The position numbers and the translations under genes are program-made. The notes beneath the pieces were generated by a model, which made no database searches, had not been told where the DNA came from, and saw only the letters and a list, made by a program, of their open reading frames with translations. This document shows, piece by piece, positions 34,685 to 43,563 of a DNA stretch of 64,000 nucleotides. This stretch comes from Gordonia pseudamarae. Lineage in GTDB: Bacteria > Actinomycetota > Actinomycetes > Mycobacteriales > Mycobacteriaceae. How positions within the stretch are numbered: the first letter of the stretch is position 1; each line of letters starts with the position of its first letter. The DNA is taken from NCBI RefSeq assembly GCF_025273675.1, contig NZ_CP045809.1, positions 310,001 to 374,000 of the forward strand. Direction: 5' to 3'.

Positions 34685-35860
34685 TCATACACCCAGCACA
34701 CCCTTCATGAGATACGCCATCTCGGCGGTGAACTCGTCGCGTCCGGTTCCGCGGCGCATGCCAACGGCGTCGTTCACGATGGACAGGGCCGAGTGTACGG
34801 CCACAGCGGCCTCCTCTGCAGGCAGTTCGGGCCGCACCTCCTGGAGCAGATCGATCCAGCGCCGCACGTATCGGCGCTGGGTGTCGAGGTGCTCGGCTGT
34901 GTCGGTCTGCGCGGCCAGGACCCGCGCACTGCGAAAGCCCACGCCCAGGTCGGGTGCGCTGGTGATGGCCGCGACGTACGAATCCACCAGCAGCCGCAGT
35001 AATGGTCCGGGCTCGTCGGTGCGGGCGTAGGCGGCGATCACGCCGGCCTCCAGGGTGGTGGCGCTGCGCCGGGCGATGGACACCAGGATCGAGAGCTTGG
35101 AGGGGAAGTGGTTATAGACGCTCGGCCCGGAGATGCCGACGGCCGCACCGATGTCGTCGATGCCGACGGCCGTGTAGCCGCGGTCGGCGAACAACGCGGA
35201 TGCCGCGTCCAGGATCTCATCGCGCCGGCTGCGTCGGCCCGACGGCGGCAGGGCGGGTGCGGTGAACGGTGGGGCGGTATCGGTGTCGAGGGCGAGCACA
35301 CGTGAGATCGAGTCGTGTAGCGCGGATCTCGCGCGGACATTGCTGATCTTGGTGTGGTGCACGGTGAGGCTGCCGGCGACGCTCAGCACGGCCCAACCCA
35401 GCCGTACGGCCGCCCGATCGCCGAGTCCGGGCCGGTTGGCGACGATGACCGCGCCCCAGTGCTCGATGATCTCGCGGGTGCGCAGCAGGATCTCGGTGTT
35501 CTGCTCCTCGGTGAGGAAGGCGCTGTTGGCCCGCCACATCGACACCGTCTGCGGGTAGCTGACACCGAGATCGGCGAGTTCGCGGGCCAGGTCGTCGAGC
35601 GAGCAGTCGGGCCGGGCCAGCAGTCGGTCGGTGCAGGCCTGCAGTTTGTCGCCGCCGGCGAGTACCGCGGCCACCAGTAGCGCCTGTTTGTCGGAGAAGT
35701 GCCGGTACACCGATGGCGCGGTCACCCCGGCGGCGCGGGCGATGTCGGCGACGGACACCTGGGCATATCCGTGCGCGGCGAACAGGGTGCCCGCGAGCGC
35801 CGCGAGTTGGCGTTTGCGGTCGGCGGGCCGGGTGCGCCGTGGCGAGGTCTGCTCGGTCAT
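34685..35860 (-). CDS. TetR regulator with two tandem TetR domains
   Basis: 391 residues, twice the usual TetR length. The first DNA-binding domain reads LAGTLFAAHGYAQVSVADIA then RAAGVTAPSVYRHFSDKQAL. A second complete one starts near residue 207: LDAASALFADRGYTAVGIDD then IGAAVGISGPSVYNHFPSKL. Each is followed by its own ligand-type domain. A covalent dimer-like repressor is implied. It is divergent from fadA-fadB with an AATAAGTTATT palindrome between, so control of these beta-oxidation genes is likely. Start ATG 35860; an upstream in-frame start would run into the control region. Confidence 0.88.
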   Translation of the reverse strand: MTEQTSPRRTRPADRKRQLAALAGTLFAAHGYAQVSVADIARAAGVTAPSVYRHFSDKQALLVAAVLAGGDKLQACTDRLLARPDCSLDDLARELADLGVSYPQTVSMWRANSAFLTEEQNTEILLRTREIIEHWGAVIVANRPGLGDRAAVRLGWAVLSVAGSLTVHHTKISNVRARSALHDSISRVLALDTDTAPPFTAPALPPSGRRSRRDEILDAASALFADRGYTAVGIDDIGAAVGISGPSVYNHFPSKLSILVSIARRSATTLEAGVIAAYARTDEPGPLLRLLVDSYVAAITSAPDLGVGFRSARVLAAQTDTAEHLDTQRRYVRRWIDLLQEVRPELPAEEAAVAVHSALSIVNDAVGMRRGTGRDEFTAEMAYLMKGVLGV

Positions 35861-35922
35861 GGTGAATCGACCATAGCGCAGATCAATGGCACTAAAAAGA
35901 TGTTGACCATGGGGTATAGCCA

Positions 35923-35933
35923 AATAAGTTATT
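35923..35933. promoter_or_regulatory. Palindrome in the tetR/fadA divergent promoter
   Basis: AATAA-G-TTATT lies between the divergent starts in an AT-rich patch, close to TTGACC (35903-35908). It may be the binding site of the tandem TetR protein. Confidence 0.4.
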
Positions 35934-35988
35934 CGGCGTTAGTCTAGGGACTGTTATCACCCACTGTTCGTGTGAAAGGAACCAGAAC

Positions 35989-37200
35989 GTGGCCGATCAA
36001 GCATTCATCTACGAGGCGATCCGTACGCCCCGTGGCAAACAGCGCGGAGGGTCGCTGCACGGCGTCAAGTCGGTCGACCTCGCGTCCGGCCTGATCAACG
36101 AGGTCCTGGCCCGCCACGGCGGCCTGGACCCGGCCGACATCAACGACATCGTGCTCGGTGTGGTCTCGCCGGTGGGCGAGCAGGGTGCGGTCATCGCGCG
36201 CACCGCCGCGATCCTGTCGGGTCTGCCCGAGACGGTGCCCGGCACCCAGATCAACCGCTTCTGCGGTTCGGGGCTGGAGGCCACCAACCTGGCCGCCGCC
36301 AAGGTCGCCTCCGGCTTCGACGACCTGGTCCTCGCCGGCGGTGTGGAGTCGATGTCGCGCGTGCCGATGGGCAGTGACGGCGGGGCCCTGTTCACCGACC
36401 CGACCACCGTGTACGACCACTACATCGTGCCGCAGGGCATCGGCGCCGACCTGATCGCCACCATGGAGGGCTTCTCCCGCGAGGACATCGACGGCTATGC
36501 CGCCGAGTCGCAGGCTCGGGCCGAAAAGGCTTGGAACAGCGGCTACTTCGCCAAGTCTGTGGTTCCCGTCCGCGACATCAACGGCGTGATCCTGCTCGAC
36601 CAGGACGAGCATCGCCGCCCCGGCAGCACGGTCGAGAGCCTCGGGAAGCTGCGCCCGGCGTTCGCCGCGATGGCGGAGATGGCCGGCTTCGACGACGTCG
36701 CCCTGCAGAAGTACCCCAGCGTCGAGAAGATCAACCACGTACACACCGGCGGCAACAGCTCCGGCATTGTCGACGGCGCCGCGCTGGTGCTGCTCGGCAG
36801 CGAAGAGGCCGGCAAGCGCAACGGTCTCACCCCGCGTGGCCGGATCGTGTCGTTCGCCGAGGTCGGCTCCGAGCCCACGATCATGCTCACCGGCCCCACC
36901 CCGTCCACCGAGCTGGCGCTGAAGAAGGCGGGCCTGACCGTCGACGACATCGACGTGTTCGAGCTGAACGAGGCGTTCGCGTCGGTCGTCATGAAGTGGA
37001 TGAAGGACCTGAAGGTCCCGCACGAGAAGGTCAACGTGAACGGCGGCGCCATCGCGATGGGCCACCCGCTCGGCGCGACCGGCGCGATGATTCTCGGTAC
37101 CTGCCTCGATGAGCTCGAGCGTATCGGCGGTCGCTACGGCCTGGTCACCCTGTGTATCGGCGGCGGTATGGGCGTTGCCACCATCATCGAGCGTCTCTGA
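35989..37200 (+). CDS. fadA: Acetyl-CoA C-acyltransferase (thiolase)
   Basis: 403 residues, GTG start with AAAGGA upstream. It cleaves 3-ketoacyl-CoA with CoA in the last step of beta-oxidation. The nucleophilic Cys is near residue 92 in [27 protein letters not shown] gives the catalytic His, and the second Cys lies in [14 protein letters not shown]. Followed after 31 bases by fadB, with which it probably forms the trifunctional complex. Confidence 0.95.
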   Translation: MADQAFIYEAIRTPRGKQRGGSLHGVKSVDLASGLINEVLARHGGLDPADINDIVLGVVSPVGEQGAVIARTAAILSGLPETVPGTQINRFCGSGLEATNLAAAKVASGFDDLVLAGGVESMSRVPMGSDGGALFTDPTTVYDHYIVPQGIGADLIATMEGFSREDIDGYAAESQARAEKAWNSGYFAKSVVPVRDINGVILLDQDEHRRPGSTVESLGKLRPAFAAMAEMAGFDDVALQKYPSVEKINHVHTGGNSSGIVDGAALVLLGSEEAGKRNGLTPRGRIVSFAEVGSEPTIMLTGPTPSTELALKKAGLTVDDIDVFELNEAFASVVMKWMKDLKVPHEKVNVNGGAIAMGHPLGATGAMILGTCLDELERIGGRYGLVTLCIGGGMGVATIIERL

Positions 37201-37231
37201 CCCGCGGTTTGTAAAGGAATCTTGAAAGACA

Positions 37232-39400
37232 ATGAGTGACAATATGATTCGGTGGGAAAAGGGTGACGACGGCATCGTCGTGCTCACCATGGACGACCCC
37301 AACCAGGGCGCCAACACCATGAACGCGCTGTACGCCACGTCGATGGCGGCCACCGTCGACCGGCTCGAGGCCGAGAAGGACGACATCACCGGCGTGGTGC
37401 TGACCTCGGCCAAGAAGACCTTTTTCGCCGGCGGCGACCTCAAGGACATGACTGCCGAGCAGACCGAGTCCAAGCAGGAGATCGCCACCCGGATCACCAA
37501 GGGCACCAATGAGATGAAGGCGGTGCTGCGCCGTCTGGAGTCGCTCGGCAAGCCCGTCGTCGCCGCGATCAACGGCGCGGCGCTCGGTGGCGGCCTGGAG
37601 ATCGCGCTGCACACCCACCATCGCATCGCCGCCGACGTGCGCGGCAACCAGATCGGCCTGCCCGAGGTCACCCTCGGTCTGCTGCCTGGCGGCGGTGGCG
37701 TCGTGCGTACCGTCCGCCTGCTCGGCATCCAGAACGCGCTCATGGGTGTTCTGTTGCAGGGCACCAGGTTCAAGCCGGCCAAGGCCAAGGAGGCCGGGCT
37801 GATCGATGAGGTCGTCGGCAGCGTCGAAGAACTGATCCCGGCCGCCAAGGCCTGGATCGCGGCCAACCCCGAGGCCGAGCAGCCGTGGAACGTCAAGGGT
37901 TACAAGATCCCCGGCGGCGACCCCACCAACCCGAAGTTCGCGGCCAACCTGCCTGCCATCCCGGCGCTGCTGCGCAAGCAGATCAAGGGCGCCAACATGC
38001 CGGCACCGCGCGCGATCATGGCCGCCGCCATCGAGGGTGCGTACGTCGACGTCGCCACCGCCGACGAGATCGAGACCCGCTACTTCGTGTCGCTGGTGAC
38101 CGGTCAGGTCGCGCAGAACATGATCAAGGCCTTCTTCTTCGACCTGCAGCACATCAACGGCGGTGGTTCGCGTCCGGAAGGGTACGACAAGTACACCGCC
38201 AAGAAGGTCGGCGTCATCGGCGCCGGCATGATGGGTGCGGCCATCGCGTACGTGTCGGCTCAGGCCGGTATCGAGGTCGTGCTCAAGGACACCAACCTGG
38301 AGAACGCCGAACGCGGCAAGGGCTACTCGGTCAAGCTCGTCGAGAAGAGCATCGCCAAGGGCAAGCTCAGCCAGGAGAAGGGCGACGAACTGCTCGCCCG
38401 GATCACCCCGACCGAGAAGGCCGAGGACTTCAAGGGCGTCGATCTGGTGATCGAGGCGGCGTTCGAGTCGGTCGAGGTCAAGAACAAGGTGTTCCAGGAG
38501 ATCGAGGACATCGTCGAACCCGACGCCATCCTGGGCTCCAACACCTCCACGCTGCCCATCACGCTGCTCGCCGGTGGGGTCAAGCGCCAGGAAGACTTCA
38601 TCGGTATCCACTTCTTCTCGCCGGTCGACAAGATGCCGCTGGTGGAGATCATCAAGGGTGAGAAAACCTCGGACGCGGTGCTGGCCAAGGTTATCGACTA
38701 CACCCTGCAGATCCGCAAGACTCCGATCGTGGTCAACGACAGCCGGGGCTTCTTCACCAGCCGTGTCATCGGCACCTTCATCAATGAGGCGCTGGCGGCC
38801 GTCGGTGAGGGCATCGAACCGGCGTTCATCGAGCAGGCAGGTTCGCAGGCGGGCTACCCCGCTCCGCCGCTGCAGCTCTCGGATGAGCTGACCCTCACCC
38901 TGATGCAGAAGATCCGCAAGGAGACCGTCGCCGCGGCCGAAGCCGAGGGCGTGACGATCCCCGCTCACGGTGCGGATGCCGTCGTCGACTGGATGATCGA
39001 GAACGGACACCCGTCCCGCAAGGACGGCGCCGGATTCTACGAGTACACCGACGGCAAGCGCGGCCTGCTGTGGCAGGGCGTGCGGGATCACTACAAGTCC
39101 GGCAGCACCGAGATCCCACTCGAAGATCTCAAGGAGCGCATGCTCTTTGCCGAGGCGCTCGAAACCGTCAAGTGCTTCGATGAGGGCGTGCTCAACTCGG
39201 TGGCCGACGCCAACATCGGCTCGATCTTCGGCATCGGCTTCCCGGCCTGGACCGGTGGCGTGATCCAGTACATCAACGGCTACGAGGGCGGCCTGCAGGG
39301 CTTCGTCGACCGGGCCCGCGACCTGGCGTCCAAGTACGGTTCGCACTTCGAGCCGCCGGCCTCGCTCGTCGAGAAGGCCGCCCGAGGCGAGAAATACTGA
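37232..39400 (+). CDS. fadB: Fatty acid oxidation multifunctional protein (enoyl-CoA hydratase/3-hydroxyacyl-CoA dehydrogenase)
   Basis: 722 residues. The N-terminal enoyl-CoA hydratase/isomerase domain has KKTFFAGGDLKDM (oxyanion hole) and ALGGGLEIALHTHHRIA with EVTLGLLPGGGG (catalytic Glu). From about residue 325 a NAD-binding Rossmann fold (VGVIGAGMMGAAIAYVSAQA) and the 3-hydroxyacyl-CoA dehydrogenase signature with GIHFFSPVDKMPLVEII follow, then the C-terminal dehydrogenase domain. It hydrates enoyl-CoA and oxidises 3-hydroxyacyl-CoA, passing product to FadA. A strong terminator follows. Confidence 0.95.
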   Translation: MSDNMIRWEKGDDGIVVLTMDDPNQGANTMNALYATSMAATVDRLEAEKDDITGVVLTSAKKTFFAGGDLKDMTAEQTESKQEIATRITKGTNEMKAVLRRLESLGKPVVAAINGAALGGGLEIALHTHHRIAADVRGNQIGLPEVTLGLLPGGGGVVRTVRLLGIQNALMGVLLQGTRFKPAKAKEAGLIDEVVGSVEELIPAAKAWIAANPEAEQPWNVKGYKIPGGDPTNPKFAANLPAIPALLRKQIKGANMPAPRAIMAAAIEGAYVDVATADEIETRYFVSLVTGQVAQNMIKAFFFDLQHINGGGSRPEGYDKYTAKKVGVIGAGMMGAAIAYVSAQAGIEVVLKDTNLENAERGKGYSVKLVEKSIAKGKLSQEKGDELLARITPTEKAEDFKGVDLVIEAAFESVEVKNKVFQEIEDIVEPDAILGSNTSTLPITLLAGGVKRQEDFIGIHFFSPVDKMPLVEIIKGEKTSDAVLAKVIDYTLQIRKTPIVVNDSRGFFTSRVIGTFINEALAAVGEGIEPAFIEQAGSQAGYPAPPLQLSDELTLTLMQKIRKETVAAAEAEGVTIPAHGADAVVDWMIENGHPSRKDGAGFYEYTDGKRGLLWQGVRDHYKSGSTEIPLEDLKERMLFAEALETVKCFDEGVLNSVADANIGSIFGIGFPAWTGGVIQYINGYEGGLQGFVDRARDLASKYGSHFEPPASLVEKAARGEKY

Positions 39401-39441
39401 GCCGGCGAGAAGTACTGATCCGGAGCTGATCTGACGTTACG

Positions 39442-39480
39442 ACGGAGCCCTGGTGCCGCCTGCCGGCGCCAGGGCTCCGT
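39442..39480 (+). terminator. fadAB terminator
   Basis: ACGGAGCCCTGGTGCC (39442-39457) pairs with GGCGCCAGGGCTCCGT (39465-39480): a 16-bp stem with one G-T pair and a 7-base loop, 41 bases after the fadB stop. Confidence 0.8.
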
Positions 39481-39540
39481 CGATTCTGCCCCGTGTGTTC
39501 CTTCGATGTCCGGGTCTGCTCCGGTCGCCGCACCGGCATA

Positions 39541-39600
39541 TGAAACCTGCCGGCGTGAAACCTGTCGGCGTGAAACCTGCCGGCGTGAAACCTGGTGGAA
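39541..39600 (+). repeat. 15-bp direct repeats upstream of the methanol dehydrogenase gene
   Basis: Four head-to-tail copies of TGAAACCTGCCGGCG (39541, 39556, 39571, 39586; the last is degenerate). They lie 129-188 bases before the mno start, in a region with no convincing gene. The 15-bp period may place regulator sites in an array, or the repeat may be slippage DNA. Confidence 0.8.
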
Positions 39601-39635
39601 TGGTCAGGGTGAGGCCGGTCCCATCGGTTCTAATA

Positions 39636-39685
39636 CATGTCCCATCGCACAGATGTCCTTGTGGACACGTGATCGGGGACACATG
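39636..39685. promoter_or_regulatory. Nested inverted repeats, probable mno operator
   Basis: An inner repeat TGTCC-TTGT-GGACA (39654-39667) is enclosed by outer arms CATGTCCC (39636-39643) and GGGGACACATG (39675-39685). The four TGTCC/GGACA half sites are symmetric about one centre, as expected for cooperative binding of a dimeric regulator. It lies 44-93 bases before the mno ATG. Confidence 0.55.
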
Positions 39686-39728
39686 CTGAGCGGGTCACGC
39701 CGGAACTACGACGAGGAGCCTGCCAGTC

Positions 39729-41000
39729 ATGGCAATCGAACTGAACCAGATCTGGGAATTCCCGATCAAGGACTTCCATCCCTTCCCCAACGCCAAGATC
39801 GGCGTCGGCGCCCACGACATGATCGGTGTCGAGGCCAAAGAGCTTGGCATGACCCGAGTTCTGCTGATGACCACCGGCCTGCGGGGGTCGGGCATCATCG
39901 AGGAACTGACCGGCAAGATCGAATATCAGGGCGTCGATGTGGTCCTGTACGACAAGGTGGAGTCCAATCCCAAGGACTACAACTGCATGGACGCCGCCGC
40001 TCTCTACCAGTCCGAGAAGTGCGACGGCATCATCTCCGTCGGCGGTGGATCGAGCCACGACGCCGCCAAGGGCGCCCGCATGGTCATCGCCCACGACGGC
40101 CGCAACATCAATGAGTTCGAAGGCTTTTCGAAGGCCACGAACAAGGAGAACCCCAAGCACATCGCGGTGTCCACCACTGCGGGCACCGGCTCGGAAACCT
40201 CGTGGGCCTACGTCATCACCGACACCTCGGACATGAACAAGCCGCACAAGTGGGTGGCCTTCGACGACAGCTGCCTGGTCGACCTCGCCATGGACGACCC
40301 GCTGTTGTACTATTCGTGCCCCGAACATTTCACCGCCTACTGCGGATTCGACGTGCTCGCGCACGCCAGTGAACCGTACGTGTCCCGGCTGGATTTCGCG
40401 CCGTCGCTCGGTAACGCCAAGTACAGCATCGAACTGATCCGCGACCACCTGCGCACCGCCGTGTACGAGCCCAACAACCTCGAAGCCCGCACCGGTATGA
40501 TGCATGCGCAATACATCGCGGCACAGGCCTTCAACTCCGGCGGTCTGGGCATCATCCATTCGCTCTCGCACGCCGTCAGCGCGTTCTTCGACACGCACCA
40601 CGGCCTCAACAACGCCATCGCACTGCCTCGGGTGTGGGAGTACAACCTGCCGTCGCGGTACAAGCGGTACGCGGAGATCGCGGCGCTCCTGGGCGTCGAC
40701 ACTAGCCGGATGACCACGGTGCAGGCCGCCGACGCGGCCGTGGAAGAGGCCATCCGCCTTTCGAAGGATCTCGGAATTCCCGACAACTTCGGTCAGCTCA
40801 CCGTCGGCAGCTACTCCAAGAACCGGATGAATACCGGAAAGTACGAGGGCCGCGGCGAAACCATCGACACCTCCGACAAGCAGATTCAGGCCATCGCCGA
40901 ACACATGATGGACGACTGGTGCACTCCGGCCAATCCGCGCGAATGCACTGTGGCGTCGCTGATCCCGATGGTCGGCCACGCCATGACCGGAAGCTACTGA
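39729..41000 (+). CDS. mno: NDMA-dependent methanol dehydrogenase (type III iron-containing alcohol dehydrogenase family)
   Basis: 423 residues, starting MAIELNQIWEFPIKDFHPFP, characteristic of the Mno/Mdo/ThcE group of actinobacteria. Nucleotide binding is shown by CDGIISVGGGSSHDAAKG and STTAGTGSETSWAYVITD; the metal site uses Asp and His residues in the FDVLAHASEPYVS and SLSHAVSAFFDTHHGLNNAI regions. Members oxidise methanol or other short alcohols with tightly bound NAD(H), using NDMA in the test tube and probably mycofactocin in the cell. A GAGGAG site precedes the ATG. Downstream lie an IS256 copy and then a moxR-VWA-luxR operon. Confidence 0.93.
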   Translation: MAIELNQIWEFPIKDFHPFPNAKIGVGAHDMIGVEAKELGMTRVLLMTTGLRGSGIIEELTGKIEYQGVDVVLYDKVESNPKDYNCMDAAALYQSEKCDGIISVGGGSSHDAAKGARMVIAHDGRNINEFEGFSKATNKENPKHIAVSTTAGTGSETSWAYVITDTSDMNKPHKWVAFDDSCLVDLAMDDPLLYYSCPEHFTAYCGFDVLAHASEPYVSRLDFAPSLGNAKYSIELIRDHLRTAVYEPNNLEARTGMMHAQYIAAQAFNSGGLGIIHSLSHAVSAFFDTHHGLNNAIALPRVWEYNLPSRYKRYAEIAALLGVDTSRMTTVQAADAAVEEAIRLSKDLGIPDNFGQLTVGSYSKNRMNTGKYEGRGETIDTSDKQIQAIAEHMMDDWCTPANPRECTVASLIPMVGHAMTGSY

Positions 41001-41005
41001 TCGCC

Positions 41006-42436
41006 GGGTCAAGTCCCGCGTAGTGGTGTAGCTGATTGTGGTCCTTCGTAGGTGGTCAGACAGGTAGTTGGATCAGCGGGTCGGTGTTCACCTCCGGCGT
41101 GTGGTCGGTGTCGGTGACGGTCAGCCGGCAGCGGCTGAGCACTTCGAGGCCGAGGTAGCGGCGGCCTTCGGCCCATTCGTCGGTCTGCTCGGCGAGCACT
41201 GCGCCAATGAGACGGACGATGGCATCGTGGTTCGGGAAGATGCCTACGACGTCGGTGCGGCGCCGGATCTCGCGGTTGAGTCGTTCTGTGGGGTTGTTGG
41301 ACCAGATCTGGCGCCACACGTCATCAGGAAACGCGGCGAATGCCAGCAGGTCTTCGCGGGCGTCACCGAGGTGTTCGGCCACTTCGGGTAGGCGGTCTTC
41401 GGTGTATTCGAGCAGCCGGTCGAACTGGGCGTTCACCGCACCAGCAGTGGGTTGGTCATAGACGCTGTGCAGCATGGCCTTGACCGCTGGCCACATCGAC
41501 TTCGGACACACCGCCATCAGATTCGCCGCGTAATGGGTGCGGCAGCGTTGCCAGGCAGCTCCGGGCAGGTTCGCCGCGATCGCCTCGACCAACCCGGCAT
41601 GGGCATCAGAAGTCACCAGGCGGACCCCGCCCAGGCCGCGGGCGACCAGGTCAGCGAAGAAGGTGTTCCACGAGGCTGTGGTTTCGCTGGTGGCGACCTG
41701 CATGCCAAGCACTTCACGGTGCCCGTCACCATTGACTCCGGTGGCCAGCAGAACGACGGCTTTGACGACCTGCTTGTTCTCCCGGACCTTGATCGTCAGC
41801 GCATCCGCGGTGACGAACGTGAACGGGCCGGCCTCGTCCAGTCGGCGATGACGGAACGCTGCGACTTGTTCGTCGAGGTCTTCGGCCATGCGCGAGACCT
41901 GCGACTTCGACAACGAATCGATGCCCAAAGTCTTGACCAGCTTGTCCATCCGGCGGGTCGAGACCCCGGCCAGGTAGCAGTCGGCCACGACGGTGATCAG
42001 CGCCGACTCGGCGCGCTTGCGGCGTTCGAGCAACCACTCGGGAAAATAGGTGCCAGAGCGCAGCTTCGGCACGGCGACGTCGATCGTGCCCACACGGGTA
42101 TCGAGAGGCCGGTGCCGGTATCCGTTCCGGTGATTGATGCGGTCTTCGGACCGGCGGCCCCACTCGGCGCCGCACACAGCGTCGGCATCGGCGGAGAGCA
42201 GTGCGTTGATCATCGTCTGCAGCAGCTCACGCATCAGATCGGGCGAGGCCTCAGCCAGGGCTTGGCCAAGCAAGCCAGCAGGGTCGACAATGTGGGGTGC
42301 GGTCATCGTGATGACTCCGTTCGAGGATTCTGTGGAAGGTTGACTCGAAGGATCACACGGTGACCGCTTCCCTGCCCGACAGCTACACGCTGCCGGCCAC
42401 GGTCCTGGTCACCGAGTTACACCACTCTATGGGGCA
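41006..42436 (-). mobile_element. IS256-family insertion sequence
   Basis: About 1.43 kb, inserted five bases after the mno stop. Twelve bases, CTACTGATCGCC, occur on both sides (40994-41005 and 42437-42448), probably the target duplication plus matching bases. Subterminal inverted repeats AGTGGTGTA (41022-41030) and TACACCACT (42418-42426) mark the ends, but the left tip seems about six bases longer than the right, so the exact boundaries are uncertain. It separates mno from the terminator and operon that originally followed it. Confidence 0.8.
41056..42306 (-). CDS. IS256 family transposase
   Basis: 416 residues. Typical Mutator-type DDE transposase: INHRNGYRHRPLDTRVGTIDV near the N-terminus, ESALITVVADCYLAGVSTRRM, the first Asp in FVTADALTIKVRE, the second in RLVTSDAHAGLVEAI and the Glu region NNPTERLNREIRRRTDVVGI. 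Length is normal for the family and no disruption is visible, so it may be active. Confidence 0.95.
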   Translation of the reverse strand: MTAPHIVDPAGLLGQALAEASPDLMRELLQTMINALLSADADAVCGAEWGRRSEDRINHRNGYRHRPLDTRVGTIDVAVPKLRSGTYFPEWLLERRKRAESALITVVADCYLAGVSTRRMDKLVKTLGIDSLSKSQVSRMAEDLDEQVAAFRHRRLDEAGPFTFVTADALTIKVRENKQVVKAVVLLATGVNGDGHREVLGMQVATSETTASWNTFFADLVARGLGGVRLVTSDAHAGLVEAIAANLPGAAWQRCRTHYAANLMAVCPKSMWPAVKAMLHSVYDQPTAGAVNAQFDRLLEYTEDRLPEVAEHLGDAREDLLAFAAFPDDVWRQIWSNNPTERLNREIRRRTDVVGIFPNHDAIVRLIGAVLAEQTDEWAEGRRYLGLEVLSRCRLTVTDTDHTPEVNTDPLIQLPV

Positions 42437-42462
42437 CTACTGATCGCCGATCGGCGTCATCG

Positions 42463-42493
42463 CGTCGGGCGAGGATCACCGCCTCGCCCGACG
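42463..42493 (+). terminator. Terminator or attenuator between mno and moxR
   Basis: CGTCGGGCGAGG (42463-42474) and its exact complement (42482-42493) form a 12-bp stem with a 7-base loop, followed by GGTTT. Without the IS256 copy it would lie about 15 bases after the mno stop, so it probably limited read-through from mno into moxR. Confidence 0.8.
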
Positions 42494-42525
42494 GGTTTCG
42501 GACACAGGAGTCTCGACGAGGAGCC

Positions 42526-43563
42526 ATGATCACATCCACCACAACGGCCACCGAACCGAAAGCCTTCGACACCGTGGAGGAACTGTCCGCTGGGTTGGCC
42601 GACCAGGGGTATCTGATCGACGACGAGCTGGCTGTCGTCGTGCACCTGGCCACCCTGCTGGATCGGCCACTGCTGCTGGAAGGTCCGGCCGGTGTCGGAA
42701 AGACCGAACTGGCGAAGAGCTTGGCTGTCGCGGCCGGACGGGAACTGATCCGGCTGCAATGCTACGAGGGTCTGGACGAGGCGCGGGCCCTGTACGAGTG
42801 GGACTACGCCCGCCAACTGCTGCACGTGCAGATGCTGCGCGATCGGATCAGTGGTGAACTGGCCGTTGAGAGCAGTCTGGCCGGCGCATCGAAAGCTTTG
42901 GCCCGCACTGATGTCGGAGTGTACACCGAGGACTTTCTGGTGCCCCGGCCGCTGCTGGCGGCCATCACCTCGACCGTGCCGACCGTGCTGCTCGTCGATG
43001 AGATCGACCGCACCGACGAGGCGATGGAGGCGGTGATGCTCGAGGTGCTCGCCGAACGGCAGGTGACGGTGCCCGAACTGGGCACCTTTGTTGCCCGGTC
43101 CGTACCGTGGGTTATCTTGACCTCCAACGATACTCGCGAGCTCTCGCCCGCGCTGAAACGCCGGTGCCTGCACTTTCAGGTCGACTATCCCGACGCCGAA
43201 CGCGAATGCCGGATCGTCGCGGTGCGGGCGCCTGCCGTCGAGAAATCCGTCATCGAGCGGGTTGTCGGGCTCGCGCGGGACCTGCGGGAGTTGCCGTTGC
43301 GCAAGAGCCCATCGATCGCGGAGGTGATAGACGCGGCACGTGCCGCGGCCCATCTCGGAGACGGTGGACAGGACGCGACACACCGGCGGGTGTTGTTGTC
43401 ATTGTTGGTGAAGTTCGGCAGTGATCTCGATATCGCCCGTAGATCAATCGAAACTGCCGCGGTGCAGAGCAATGTGCAGAGCTCAGAGCCTGCCGGATCG
43501 GGTACCTCATCGGCGTTCGGGCTCGGCCGCGCGCGCAGTGCCGAACGGGCCCAACGCAGATGA
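42526..43563 (+). CDS. MoxR-type AAA+ ATPase
   Basis: 345 residues. Walker A LLLEGPAGVGKTELAKSLAV (about 45-64), Walker B TVLLVDEIDRTDEAMEAVML and sensor 1 ILTSNDTRELSPALKRRCLH define the MoxR/CoxD group. These ATPases work with VWA proteins to insert metals or mature enzymes such as methanol and CO dehydrogenases. The start has a GAGGAG site and the stop overlaps the next gene (ATGA). Beside mno, a role in activating that enzyme is likely but inferred. Confidence 0.9.
   Translation: MITSTTTATEPKAFDTVEELSAGLADQGYLIDDELAVVVHLATLLDRPLLLEGPAGVGKTELAKSLAVAAGRELIRLQCYEGLDEARALYEWDYARQLLHVQMLRDRISGELAVESSLAGASKALARTDVGVYTEDFLVPRPLLAAITSTVPTVLLVDEIDRTDEAMEAVMLEVLAERQVTVPELGTFVARSVPWVILTSNDTRELSPALKRRCLHFQVDYPDAERECRIVAVRAPAVEKSVIERVVGLARDLRELPLRKSPSIAEVIDAARAAAHLGDGGQDATHRRVLLSLLVKFGSDLDIARRSIETAAVQSNVQSSEPAGSGTSSAFGLGRARSAERAQRR

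Noticed and set aside
37184..39346. 720-codon minus-strand frame over fadB
   Set aside because: Antisense to fadB with no recognisable domain; an artefact of codon bias.
39437..39682. Small minus-strand gene with GFTPA repeats upstream of mno
   Set aside because: The repeats are the 15-bp direct repeats read as protein. There is no ribosome-binding site, and the frame spans the fadAB terminator.
41006..41030. Simple 8-9 bp target duplication immediately at the IS256 tips
   Set aside because: The 12-bp flanking repeat is clear, but the left inverted-repeat tip does not abut it symmetrically, so I give approximate ends only.
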